From contig CM063110.1 in the NCBI GenBank assembly GCA_031841125.1, positions 51,559,946 through 51,623,945 of the forward strand: a stretch of 64,000 bases of DNA. Reading direction: 5' to 3'. This stretch comes from Acanthococcus lagerstroemiae. Taxonomy: Eukaryota; Arthropoda; Insecta; Hemiptera; Eriococcidae. The notes below the pieces were generated by a model. It had not been told where the DNA came from. It was given only the letters and a program-made list of their open reading frames with translations, and made no database searches. This document shows positions 33,881 through 43,994 of this stretch, one piece after another (position 1 is the first letter of the stretch; the number at the start of each line of letters is the position of its first letter). The position numbers and the translations under genes are program-made.

Positions 33881-35036
33881 TTAAGAAGAATGGAAAAAAA
33901 CTTTTTTGGAATTTCGAGGCGAAACTGATAGAATATAGCAAGTAGGAAGATCAAATTATCTCAGCATCAAACGGTTACCATCACTCAGGCGTATGCCCCC
34001 ACTTCAGCCTCTAGTGAAGAGGAAATTGATAATTTTTACCAGACTCTTTTGTAAACATTAAACACCTAGAAAAACGAAAAACAGAATGATACACTGGTGA
34101 TAGGAGACTTCAACAGTCAAATTGGAAGTAGGATAATAATGGGACCTTACGGTTATGGAGTCCGAAATAAAAGAGGCGAAAGGATGATTTAATTCTGTCA
34201 AAATAATCTACAAGTCATTAACTCATTTTATAAAAAAAAAAAAAAGCAAGATGTGGACTTGGTTATCCCTGAACAGGGAGTACAAAAACCAGATAGACTA
34301 TATTCTGGCCGCGGCATATAGTCGAAAAAAAATTCACGACTATTCGGTAGATGCAGAATTTAGATACCATTTCGATCGCAGATTAGTTAGGTGCGAGTTA
34401 CAGGTAGATAGGGAGAGACAGCCTCGGAAACCAGCTACAATAACCACACAATCACTGAAAATAGACTGTGTGGAGGCGTACCAAGGGAAAATTTGTAAGC
34501 TTCTGGTGGAGAGCGAATGCTGAGGAGTTGGCTGGAAATCCGAGTAAAGATAATGTAAATCGTATAATTAAGGTTTTATCTCTAGCGCAATATACGAAGC
34601 CGCTAGATTAGCAGGCCTCAGCTTACCTACTCCAAAGGAGGTTAATAACGCAAACAATAATAACAATTCTGATAAGCTTAAGGACTTAATCAAAAAAAGC
34701 AGTGTCTGAACAAAAAACAATGTTTATCAAAAAAGGAAAAAATAGAATTGAACTTGCTATGTAATAAGTAAGAAAGGAATTTCGCTCGCGGAAATGTGAA
34801 AAGCAACAAAAATTGATCGGAAAAACTCTAAACGGTACAAAAAATATCAAAAAAATGTGGAAAAGTTTATCATCGGGGAAAAAATGGACTACATATTTGG
34901 TCAATCAGAAAGGGGAGAAAGTATTTGACAGGAGCGGAATCAACGAGTTAGCCACTCGCAACTGTATGAGGACAAAAGCAAGAGGCTGATAGACGAGGAA
35001 GAATATAATACAATCCAAGAGGAAGTTCAGCATTTT

Positions 35037-35900
35037 TTGGAGCATGAAGTGGAAGCAATAGCAAAAAAATTGAAAAAGGAGAAGGCGTTAGACGCTGATA
35101 AAATTAGTAACGAACATGTAATATTTGGGGGAGAAACCTTAGTAAAATACCTCACTTACCTTTTCAATATGATCCTAGAAGTGGGACAGATACCATCAGA
35201 ATGGAAAAAATCAGACATAATTTTATTATATAAATAAGGAGATAAGCGCAACATCAAAAATTGACCAATAAGCCTTAGCCCGGTTCTCTCAAAAATCTTT
35301 TCAAAACTGATTGAAACAAGAATAAACAAACAACTGAATGAGAATCCACCCAATGAACAAGCTGGTTTCCGAAGGGGGTTCTCGATCATAGATCACCTGT
35401 ACGAGTATACTTTAAAACTACTAATGGAAAAAGCAGAGGAATACCAATTTGAATTGCACCTAGCGTTTATGGATTGCGAAAAAGTCTTTGATTCGCTCAA
35501 ACACGATTTTATGATCAAAACTATACGTAATCAATGCATTACAAAAAAATTTGTCTCAGTGATAAAAGATTATATAATATATACCGGTTTGAAGGCAAGA
35601 ATAGTTACGGAGCGACAGCGACTTCGTAGACCGGGTGAAGCAGGCGACCTTATTCCGATGTGTTCAGCGCGCTTGAGGACTTATGAGAAAATGGACGGAC
35701 AAGGGAGTGCTCGATGACAAAGATTAAGAAACTTGAGATCGCGATATATGCTGGAAGCGGGCTCCGGGGAACGAGCTGAAGGATATGCTGGAAGAACTGA
35801 GCGAAAGGGGAAAAGAAGCGATTAATATGGAAAAAACAAAAATTTTGTAGAACAAATGGGGGGGGGGGATCCGGTGACTATTGGGGAGCGGCTGGTAAGT
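35037..35900 (+). pseudogene. RTE reverse transcriptase, catalytic part lost
   Basis: The plus-strand reading VEAIAKKLKKEKALDADKIS then QIPSEWKKSDIILLYK is the RT N-terminal block. PISLSPVLSKIFSKLIETRI and NEQAGFRRGFSIIDHLY follow, then HLAFMDCEKVFDSLKH, where the AF-D-KAFD palm motif has become FMDCEKVFD. After ARIVTE (35617) the frame jumps to GNELKDMLEELSERGKEAI and NMEKTKIL, which lies beyond the YADD box. So about 80-100 residues with the catalytic aspartate pair are deleted. IGERLVSV continues to about 35960. Confidence 0.8.
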
Positions 35901-36521
35901 GTGCGCACCCATGTTTTCTTGAAAACGGTAACACTGGGACGGCATCTGTTGCGCGGTAATTGAAGGTTCTAGGACTGGCCAACCAAAAAAAAATTATTCG
36001 ACTTTGTTATTTCTTGATAGCTGTGATCGAATTTTTCTGTTGTCGAAAAGAGTGTATAAAAAAATTTTCAAGGAAGATAAATGCTGTACGGTTGGTTTGA
36101 ATGAAAATTTATGGTAAGCACAATATATTACTGTTTTGTAGCATTCTCCAACTACATTACGTGATTTTTGACAATTTTTCAAACTTTCCATGTGATGGGA
36201 TGCTAAGTGTGCGCATGTTGAATTTACTGAAAAATAACATTTCATTTCATTCAGAAAACTGAGCCATGTACTTTCAACATAAGTCAAACATGATAATTAA
36301 ATTAAATTTGGTCGATTTTCATATACTTAAGACTAAGCCCCTTAATCGCCCCTTCGCCAGAGGTAGCCAAACCAGGGAAGTGTTCTTGATGGAGAAGGCC
36401 GAGGCGGGGGAGAAGGCTTAATGCATGAAAACGATGAACCTGGCAGAATAAAATCACACACACGTATAATCAGCAGCTTTACTGTCGACTAATTTTTTCA
36501 GTAAAAATGACAGCATATAGT

Positions 36522-36640
36522 ATGCGCACACTTACTATCCAAAATGCGCACACTTACTATCCAAAATGCGCACACTTACTATCCAAAATGCGCACACTTA
36601 CAATACTAGTCTTGTAAGTGTGCAATTGTAAGTGTGCGCA
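36522..36640. repeat. 22-bp tandem repeat ending in a hairpin
   Basis: ATGCGCACACTTACTATCCA (unit 22 bp) starts at 36522, 36544, 36566 and 36588. The last unit forms the left arm of a hairpin (GCACACTTACAA at 36592, TTGTAAGTGTGC at 36612), and another inverted copy is at 36625-36640. The word TAAGTGTGCGCA also appears at 35894 and 36205. The intervening 35961-36335 has no gene I recognise. Confidence 0.85.
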
Positions 36641-37090
36641 ATTCTCACTTTCAACAAAATCGTATTTTTTTTAGAAAAAATTGACCTCGCTACAGCCTTC
36701 CCATTCCACTGTTCCTCCTCTGTGGCCTCTTTGTCCCAACTCCCTCAAAGATCCCCTGGTCCTCTACTCTGGAGCTTCCACCACCATGAACACTCTTCCC
36801 CTTCAGTCCCCGCTACCAGCCCCTCCCGCGCCATGGCTTTCATTTTCCTCCCCAGTCCCTCCTTCACCCAGGACTCCCTCCCCCACCACGACCACCCCTC
36901 CCCCACGAGAACTCTTCCCCTCAAGACCACCTCCCCGGGACCAGAACCTTCCGTGAAACGCGAGATTAAGGTACAGGGTCACCAGGAATTTATCCCCTCG
37001 GAGGGGAAAGGAGGAGGTGGCTTTTACTGTTTAGTGTATAAAGAGCCCTCCCCCACCGCAACTCCTCTCCTTCACCGCGACCTTCCTTCC

Positions 37091-37357
37091 CAGGGTCGGA
37101 TTTAGAGTGGGGCCCAGGGGGGCCCAGGGCCCCGGGCCTCCACAAATGAAGGGCCTCCACAAAAGTCATGAAAGGGTCGTTATTACAAAAAATATATGTT
37201 GTTCATACTTTATGTATACTTCGAATTATTTTTACTCGTAATTTTGAACGTTTTTTGTTGTTTTTTTTTGTTTGGGGAGGGGGGGGGGTATTTTGACACT
37301 TTGGGGCCTCCACATCTTCCTGGGCCCCAGGGCCACGAAATCTGAAATTTGGCCTTG
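37091..37357. mobile_element. hAT-type MITE, 267 bp
   Basis: Starts CAGGGTCGGATTTAGAGTGG and ends CTGAAATTTGGCCTTG. The perfect 8-bp duplication TTCCTTCC lies at 37083-37090 and 37358-37365. GGGCCTCCACAAA-type segments repeat inside. Confidence 0.9.
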
Positions 37358-37925
37358 TTCCTTCCTAAGCTCCCTCCTCCACCGTTAACCCTCTTCCACG
37401 GTTGGCTACCTCTGGAGAAATGAGCAATTGAGTAGCAGGGTAGGCAACCCGCAGTGGGTTTTTTTCTCCCCTGAGGAGGCGGCGGATTTTACTGTTAGTA
37501 TACCGGTGTAGGGTACCTCTGGTGAAACGCAAGATTAAGGTACAGGGTGGGTCCCCAGGAATTTATCCCCATGGGGGGAAGGAGGGGTGGCTTTTACTAT
37601 TTAGTGTATAGAGAGCCATCCTCCACCACAACTCCTCTCCATCCTCCCCAAGCTCCCTCCTCCAGCATTAGGCCTCTTCCAAGGTTGGCTACCCCTGGAG
37701 AAATGAGCAATTAAGGGGCAGGGTAGGCAACCTGCAGTGAGTTTTTTCTCCGGGAGGCGGTGGCAGCGGCGGATTTTACTAAGCTCCCTCCACTACCATG
37801 AACCCCCTCCTAAGAGTAGGCTAACCCTGGAGAAATGAGCAATTAAGGGGCACAGGGTAGGCAACCCGCAGCTTTTCTTTTTTTCTCTCTCCCGGAGGCG
37901 GTGGTGGCGGTGGATTTTACTTTTT

Positions 37926-38389
37926 TAGTATTATAGAGTGATTTGAAAAAGCTACGTTTCCTGGAAAGAGATACCTACTGTTGTATGTGGTTCCTCATTG
38001 CTTGTCGGAGTTTGCCTTCTCCTAGGTGCATTCGGTCGCGATTTTAACAATAAACAACTTCATGGAGAGTCATCTTTTTTTTCTTATTTATTTTTTTTTT
38101 TTACTTTTCACGCTTAAGCCTCATCTCCACGGCAAGCTATCACACAAGAAGATGTTGTGCCATTATACAATAATAATTAAATGAACTGAAGGAACTGAAG
38201 GTATTTCTACAGCATAAACCAGCGTTCACGCATACAACTAAATTTATTGAAAGAAAAATTAAACACTCAATGATTTTTTTCATTGATGAACGAATGTAAG
38301 CTAATTGCTAGGCGGCAATAGTACGAAAAATTCATCGAGAACGCCTTGTGATTTAGCCAACAAATTTGTGTATTGACCGCGAGTGGCTC
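37926..38389. other. Unassigned stretch
   Basis: AT-rich, with T runs near 38070-38102. No gene or repeat family recognised. Confidence 0.45.
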
Positions 38390-38650
38390 ATTCTTGGTCA
38401 TCTTCGACATCTAGTGATTAGGATTCAGACTATGCCATGAGTCAATAAGGCAATATCATCTGCAAACTTCTAAGCATCTTTACTCGCGTTTCATGTATAG
38501 TTTACACCTGCTTCATTTTTTTTACCGTTCACTCTGGGCACAAAGTAAATAATACTGGATACATGGAGCACCGCTGCCTTACACCTTTTTCTATATTAGT
38601 CTCCCCTATTTCTCCTTCTATTCTTAATGTAGCTGTTTTTTTGTTTTTTT
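38390..38650 (-). pseudogene. RTE RT palm fragment with FADD motif
   Basis: The minus-strand reading LRIEGEIGETNIEKGVRQRC followed by SMYPVLFTL is the RT block that carries the conserved GVRQGC-SP segment. About 60 bases further, after frameshifts, KFADDIALLTHG gives the catalytic FADD box (about 38439-38469). About 85 residues are recognisable. The upstream side is interrupted by the hAT MITE at 38666-39017. Inactive. Confidence 0.7.
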
Positions 38651-38665
38651 TTTTGCGCTTAAGCC

Positions 38666-39017
38666 CAGTAGCATGACTAGAGGTGGGCCCGGGTGGGCCA
38701 GGCCTGTCCAATAGACTTCTCGGCCCACCCATTTTTCTAAAGGATTAAATCCTTTAAAAAAAATTATTAATTTTGTTTCTCAACAAAAAAAAAGTATATA
38801 ATATATCCTATTTGTACAATGAAAATCAATCACGTCACGAACGCCCACACATAATTACATTTTATTGAATAGCAGTATTCGTTTTAAGTATGCGTTCATT
38901 TAAAATTGTACACGGTGACGTCATTTTTCAACCACCCCCCTCCTTGAACCGCATTAAAAAACTTTATTTGGTCTTTAGCAACCTGACCCACCTCTGGGAA
39001 AGCTAATTATGCCACTG
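38666..39017. mobile_element. hAT-type MITE, 352 bp
   Basis: Starts CAGTAGCATGACTAGAGGTG and ends AGCTAATTATGCCACTG. The flanks CTTAAGCC and CAAAAGCC match at 6 of 8. The interior carries GGGCCCGGGTGGGCC near the left end and GACCCACCTCTGG near the right. Confidence 0.78.
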
Positions 39018-39204
39018 CAAAAGCCTCCTCATCACGGTAAGGTGTCACCCAATGGGGATGAAGTATGAAATTATGACCCCCTATTTTGTCCCCCGGGGAC
39101 AAGTCATTTCATGAGTTGGGTGTACTTCCAATATATTTATAAGAATAGCCGTATATCAACCTTCCTTTTACAGATTTTCAATAATTTTTCCTCTCTTTTG
39201 TGGC

Positions 39205-39872
39205 GGGCGTCGCCCGATTGCGTCCCGAGTAAGTAAAAGTACCTTTTTTGTCGCCCGATTGCGTCCCGGTTGGAAAAAGGTACCTGATATGATATCGCCC
39301 GATTGCGTCCCAGTTCATTTAGCGTTACCTAGAGTGCACCACGAGGAGGCGAACTGGAATGCACTCCAACAATGTTTCAACTGATTTACTCCAAAAATGT
39401 TTACTCTGCTTCTCAAATCGGCCCACATGGTGGGAGGGACAGAGGCGTGCTCGGCAATGTAAAAATCAGTCAACTAATCTAAAAATTTCGTCACTCTTAC
39501 ATCGTCGGATGCATCTGATATACGAACTCCGTAAAACAGTCGGGCACCATTGCTGGGTCCAGAAGCGGCAACCCGAAAAGATGAATGAGGAATTTTGCTA
39601 TGTCAGTTCGTTGAGAATAGTCCTTGGCTAAGCCCAGTTTCTGGATTTGACGCCACCAACTCTGACTTAGATGAAACCGACACCCACGAAGGGTTGTGGC
39701 CGGCCACACTTCAGTCACTGCTGCGTGAATACTCGTTCTGCTGTGGGACGCAATCGGGCGATAGAAGAACAGGAAACCCTTTTCAACCGGGACGCAATCG
39801 GGCTGTTTAATATCAGGTAATAAATCTGGAACCCTTTTTTAGGCAATTATCGGGACGCAATCGGGATTCTCC
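39205..39872. mobile_element. Mutator-like (MULE) derivative, 668 bp
   Basis: The left end holds three direct copies of CGCCCGATTGCGTCCC (39211, about 39257 and 39296). The right end holds three inverted copies (about 39748, 39786 and 39852). Flanks TTTTGTGGC (39196-39204) and CTTTGTGGC (39873-39881) match at 8 of 9, as expected for the 9-bp duplication of Mutator-like elements. A transposase remnant on the minus strand (39497-39718) supports the superfamily. Confidence 0.8.
39497..39718 (-). pseudogene. MULE transposase C-terminal remnant
   Basis: The reading GCRFHLSQSWWRQIQKLGLA followed by DYSQRTDIAKFLIHLFGLPL and PDCFTEF follows the pattern of MULE-domain transposases: a GC-FH--QS block (the histidine region near the catalytic glutamate side), then GL---Y, then a hydrophobic LLALPF-P segment. 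About 70 residues are open before a stop. The DDE catalytic core upstream is missing within the 668-bp element. The enclosing termini and 9-bp duplication give independent support. Confidence 0.65.
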
Positions 39873-39881
39873 CTTTGTGGC

Positions 39882-41039
39882 ACATTTTGATTAGACCCAG
39901 TATAAGAACTTAGATATACGGAATTTTCATGGGGAGTGAGTTTTCTGCAGCTGATCGTTGAATGAATGATATGCTCGGAAACACTATTCCGCGAAAGGTA
40001 TACGTACTCGCAGCAAAAAACGTTAAAATTGCGACTGATTCGAATAGATCCTTGGTAGAAGACTTTTTATAACGACGATGAGGTCTTAAACTTCACGGTA
40101 GAGTTTTTCCATAATTCAGCAGTTTTGAAGACGCCCTGCCACGTACGTCTGGCCAACTATTTTGACGTAACAAGTGCCATTGCCCGGTGGAAAAAGTGCA
40201 TATCTGTGTTTGAAGTGCTCTCTCGAGACCGTGGCGATCTACCGGTGGTGGAAATGAGAGAAGCGTACAGAATATAACTAAAACACACACTCGCTGTGTA
40301 GTTTGCCCCCTGAAATATTGCTTAGGTGCGCCCTTCTTCTTCGCATCGAGAGTGTGAATTAACGCGTTTTTCCTGGCACCGTTCTCTTATCTAAATCATT
40401 TCACACGTTTGAACAGCTCTCGCGATTTAATTTTAACCTCCCCGAGGAGGAGTTCGACGTATACTCGTATACTTAGTTCGATGCGAGATAGGCATCCTTC
40501 AATATTTCACGGTTTGAAGGTTTTACCGCCGCAGCCAGCCCGGACCGCTTCTCGTTTCAGTCTTCTTTCGCGTTAATAGGTGTGCCTTCTCTCAGACGAT
40601 AATATCTCGGGGTTGTCTCGTTAACTTGCTCGCTCGGATTTGGTTTATGGTCTTCCGTTAGCCGAAAATTGGGGACGTTAAACAAATGACCGCGCGCGGT
40701 CGTACCGAGAAAGAAAAATATATATTGTTTTTGTCGTGTCACGACGCAACCCTTCTAATTATACGTTCAACAGCGTCAGCTGGCGATTCCGGCGCACAGC
40801 TTACGGCGAATTTATTATTGAAATTATCGATTTTCGCAATTAAGCCGGAGAATAACATTTATTAATAATATTCCGTAATTTAATCATTTTGGACCGCGTT
40901 GTCCATCAGTCGGACTGACTGGCAGGGTTCATTTTACATGGGATATATCGTGGTTCGTGAACATCGATTGTCATCTTGCAGCCGGATATAGTACCGAATT
41001 TGGATCAATCTTCTTGGACCTTCGTGTCTCCTCGTCGAA
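39882..41039. other. Unassigned, low-repeat stretch
   Basis: No gene recognised. 40300-41040 is free of obvious repeats, with balanced composition, and may be host single-copy DNA or regulatory sequence. Confidence 0.4.
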
Positions 41040-41770
41040 TTGCCGAAAATCGTGCAGCAAAATCGCCAAATTCCTACGAGTGACCGGACTAATTAATCGA
41101 ACGATGAGAACGAACAAAAACTAAGAAGAGAAACAAGACTGCGAATGTATAACACCTCAGCACTGCCCGTGCTCATGTACGGCTGCGAAGTAAGGGCGCT
41201 AAAAGAGTCAGATATAAAGAGAATCCCGGCGACGGAGAGTTCACGCGACGAACGGCCAGAGTAACGTTGAAGGACCGAATAAGGTCAGAAGAAATATTAA
41301 GAGAGCGATCAAAAAAGTCAAAAAATACAGAAAAAATGGTGAGGACACTTAGAAAGAATGAACGAAGAGAGTAATGTCCATGTTGGAGTGTGAGTGAACT
41401 TGGCAATATTCTGTTCTTAGGATGTTCCAAGTCGCCTTTTTGTTTCTGTTGTCCATAGCGCTTTCGGCTGTTGCGCCATCTTCAGAGGGTACTCCACTGA
41501 AGCATGCGTATAACAGTCAAAAGCGCAAGGGACAACAGAAACAAAAAAGTGAATTGGCACACCTTAAAAACAGAATAGAACGAAGAGAGATACCCAAAAA
41601 TCATCATGGAATACACGCCAGTCGGAAGAAGGTCAAGAGAAAGACCAAGAGAGGAACTGACGGACACAACGAGCTCTTCAGGAGGATCGCAGACAGCGAC
41701 CTCGCAGACAGGCCAGTAGGCCTACCGCAAGAAATGGAGACGAAGACGATATTGAGGGGTACGTCCGACC
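41040..41770 (+). pseudogene. RTE RT C-terminal region with an insertion
   Basis: The plus-strand reading KFLRVTGLINRTMRTNKN, then RRETRLRMYNTSALPVLMYG and CEVRALKESDIKRIPATE gives the RTE thumb-to-C-terminus block. KIQKKW-GHLERMNEE and YTPVGRRSRERPREEL follow at the usual W--H--RM and Y-P-GRR-RGRP positions. Between these two blocks lies a 200-bp hairpin insertion (41372-41571) with its own target duplication. The open frame 41422-42126 is a composite of insertion and RTE in the wrong frame, not a gene. Confidence 0.75.
41372..41571. mobile_element. 200-bp hairpin insertion with a long target duplication
   Basis: GAACGAAGAGAG is repeated exactly at 41360-41371 and 41578-41589 (about 17 bases if AGAAT and one gap are counted). 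Inside, arms of about 43 bases (41437-41478 and 41505-41547, core TTTTTGTTTCTGTTGTCC) are inverted. Without the insert the RTE reading on either side joins smoothly. Confidence 0.75.
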
Positions 41771-41989
41771 GAAGACAACAACATGTTAATGGAATAAGAA
41801 AAAAAGAAAGAGTTCGACCGCTGCACGGGAGGACATTGCTACCTGGATATGTCGTCCAGGCAGTGTGGCCAGATTTGTTCAAGCTGAAGTCGCCTCGTGC
41901 GCATTACATTTACATTTGTGTAGGAGGTGACGCTGTATGCGCCGAGCGCTCAGACTTTGCGGTCCATTGCACTATTCCTCAAGTTGCTG

Positions 41990-43990
41990 TTAAGGATCAG
42001 CTCAGTAGCCTCACTTTTATAGTCAAAGAACGAATTTTGCTTAACTCTATCCCTTTGACTTCACTGGGTGCGGAATATTCTAGCCCCAATGCATCGCGTC
42101 TTGTCCCGGCTATTGCTGGGCATTGATATACCTATAATATGGATCGAGGTTTCTTCCTTTTCTCCACAGTACCTACAGGAGCCGCTTGTTACCACTACTA
42201 TTTTATACCACATATGTTTTGTGGCCCCATGACCGGTTAGTAGTCCGACCATCTTGCATGTTTCCTGTTAAGCCCTAATAGGAACTTGGCATACTTACTG
42301 GGGGTATCTCCTATCAGTGTTTTTTCGACGTGCATGCCACTGGCCAACTACCAGTGCATTTCCGTCTGCTTACTTATCCAAGCCTTTACTTTGGATTTTA
42401 TGACGTTGTATGCTACAGGAAGACACGGCCTGGGTGTTGCCAGTTCCTTTTTTATGCCGTCTTTCGCTAGCTTGCCAGCGATCGTGTTCCCTTTTATGCC
42501 GCAGCGTCTCGGTGTCTATAGTATGGTGACCCGATTCTCCCGAGCAAGGGTGTATAGTTTGTTAACATACTCCGCCACCACCAGGGATGTAATTTGGTGT
42601 GACGATAGTACCATAATAGCCGATTGACTGCCTGTACAGACATAGATCTCCTTATTAACAAGGCCCTTCTGCTGGCTTCTATCAGCGGCCACCGTGATCG
42701 CCATTATTTCTGCTTGGAGGATAGTGACGCCCTCGCCCAGTGCCACTGAACAGTTGTCAGCGCCTTTTGCATTCGTGATTCCGATTCCTACACCTTGGTC
42801 ATTCTTCGAGGCATCTGCAAACCACACATTCTCCTCTTTTCCCAAGTCTCCCGTGTGGGTATTAGCGCACGGTATGGCTTGTCGAAGAAGTGTTTCATCG
42901 CAGTTCTGTCCTTTGGCATCCCAAAGCATTTGTCTATCGTCCCCACCATCTTCCATATCCTTCTGTGGCCTGTTTTATGAGCCTGAAGGTTTGGTTGACC
43001 CGGACGATAAGCCCCCATTATCGCAGCTGCTTCTATAGCAGTGTGAAGTGGTGGCAAGTTTAGGAGCCTTTCCAGTGCCTTTGTCGGCACCGTACTCATT
43101 GCCCCCGTTGTCATCACGCACGCGAGCCTTTGCAGGCGGTCTAGTTCCTCTCTGACTTTTGCCAGGTGGACCAAGCCCCACCACACAATGGCCGCATATG
43201 TGATTCTGGGACGTATTACACCGGTATATATTCAGTGTATCATTTAGGGAGAGAGTCCCCATGCCCTGATGACATAGGTGCGGCAAGCCCAAAGAGCCTC
43301 AATCCTTTTTCTTATTTTATCTGAGACGTGATCCCTCCAGGAGAGTTTTTCCTAAAGATATACTCCTAAGTACTTCACCTTTCCTGTGAGGGCTAACGGT
43401 CTTCCTTTGTATTGCACCTTGATCAACTCCTTGCTTTTCCTTTTACGGGTGAAAAGAGTGATCTCAGTTTTGTCCGGGTTTATCGATAACCCCTTTTTCA
43501 CACACCATTTTTCCACACATCGGAGTCCCCACTGCGTTAACTCCGCGATGGTTCCAGGAAATTCGCCGGTTACCACCACAGCCAAATCATCAGCGTGACC
43601 CTGTGTGTATATTTTTTGACCATTTAACTCCTCCAGCAAACTGTCCTCCACCAGGCTCCACAGTAGGGGGGAGAGTACTCCTTCTTGTGGGCAGCCTCTG
43701 ATGGTTGTTGCATGGATCTGTTCTAGTTGGTATGTTATCTGGATCTCCCTGCCTTTTAGCGTAGATACAATCCAGTTTATTAAGCTTTCCTTCACTTCCC
43801 TTTCCCTCAGGGCTGTTTCTATTGATTCATGAGAGGTCGCGTCAAACGCTCCCTGTATATCCATGAATGTTTCCAGGACATAATCTTCGCCAGTCATCCC
43901 TCGCTCAGTTGCTGTAACAAGCGAGTGCTGTGATGACTCTACTGATTTGCCTACCCTATGTGCGTGCTGGTTTTCATGTAGTGGGAACCT
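41990..43990 (-). pseudogene. R1-like LINE: RT, RNase H and cysteine tail
   Basis: The minus-strand reading PLHENQHAHRVGKSVESSQH, FMDIQGAFDATSHESI, RGCPQEGVLSPLLW and GHADDLAVVV (about 43585-43597) gives the RT palm; Tyr of the usual YADD is His here. KTEITLFTRKRK, VKYLGV, then (frameshift) RPRITYAAIVWWGLVHLAKV and RLQRLACVMTTGAMSTVPTK follow. RNase H has VWFADASKNDQGVGIGI and LQAEIMAI, then CTGSQSAI, where the family's second aspartate (CSDSQ) is Gly. The tail has LTGHGATKH and CRYCGEKEETSIHII. The order RT-RNase H-CCHC tail fits the R1/I group. It is truncated at its 5' end and inactive. Confidence 0.85.
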
Positions 43991-43994
43991 TCTA

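Larger units (their letters stand above)
30215..34520 (+). pseudogene. RTE endonuclease domain, split by a gypsy insertion
   Basis: Before the insertion the reading is VGCLNVWTLKT, then (frameshift) ENLVELEEAFEEGKIDILGI and AEIK. After it come GNLFCYIGRGGGQKGVGFLI, TQAYAPTSASSEEEIDNFYQ, TLVIGDFNSQIGS and KNQIDYILAAAYSRKK. The asparagine of LNVWTL, the glutamate of AEIK and GDFN are conserved endonuclease active-site blocks. The related copy at 47788-48285 shows the same blocks without the insertion, so the join at 30330/33688 is well supported. Stops and frameshifts abolish function. Confidence 0.8.
30205..35960 (+). mobile_element. RTE-type LINE, plus strand, interrupted
   Basis: One RTE copy can be followed on the plus strand: endonuclease start (30215-30330), continuation after the nested gypsy element (33688-34520), RT start (35037-35237), RT palm (35270-35617) and RT thumb (about 35760-35960). 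The order of blocks matches the endonuclease-RT layout of RTE elements, which copy their RNA at a nicked target. It is broken by the LTR element at 30331-33687, by a 95-bp palindrome at 33786-33880, by many frameshifts, and by loss of the RT segment that should carry the catalytic aspartates (between about 35617 and 35740). Confidence 0.85.
36336..37925. repeat. Direct and inverted low-complexity repeat block
   Basis: The unit GGTTGGCTACCCCTGGAGAA...GGGCAGGGTAGGCAACCCGC...GGAGGCGGTGG...GATTTTACT occurs at about 37402, 37684 and 37820, with one inverted copy at 36336-36378. A second unit (GGTACAGGGT...CCAGGAATTTATCCC...GGCTTTTACT) is at 36970 and 37540. The Pro-rich frame 36632-37105 is a by-product of the C-rich composition. 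A hAT MITE (37091-37357) lies inside. Confidence 0.75.

Noticed and set aside
36522..36604. CRISPR-like array
   Set aside because: The units are contiguous 22-bp tandem copies without spacers, in an animal genome context.
36632..37105. 157-residue Pro/Ser-rich open frame
   Set aside because: It comes from C-rich repeat composition and overlaps the repeat block and a MITE. No domain or codon pattern supports a gene.
41422..42126. 234-residue open frame with a signal-peptide-like start
   Set aside because: It runs through the 200-bp hairpin insert, then RTE sequence in a frame other than the RTE protein, then the antisense of the R1-like tail. The hydrophobic start is one arm of the hairpin.
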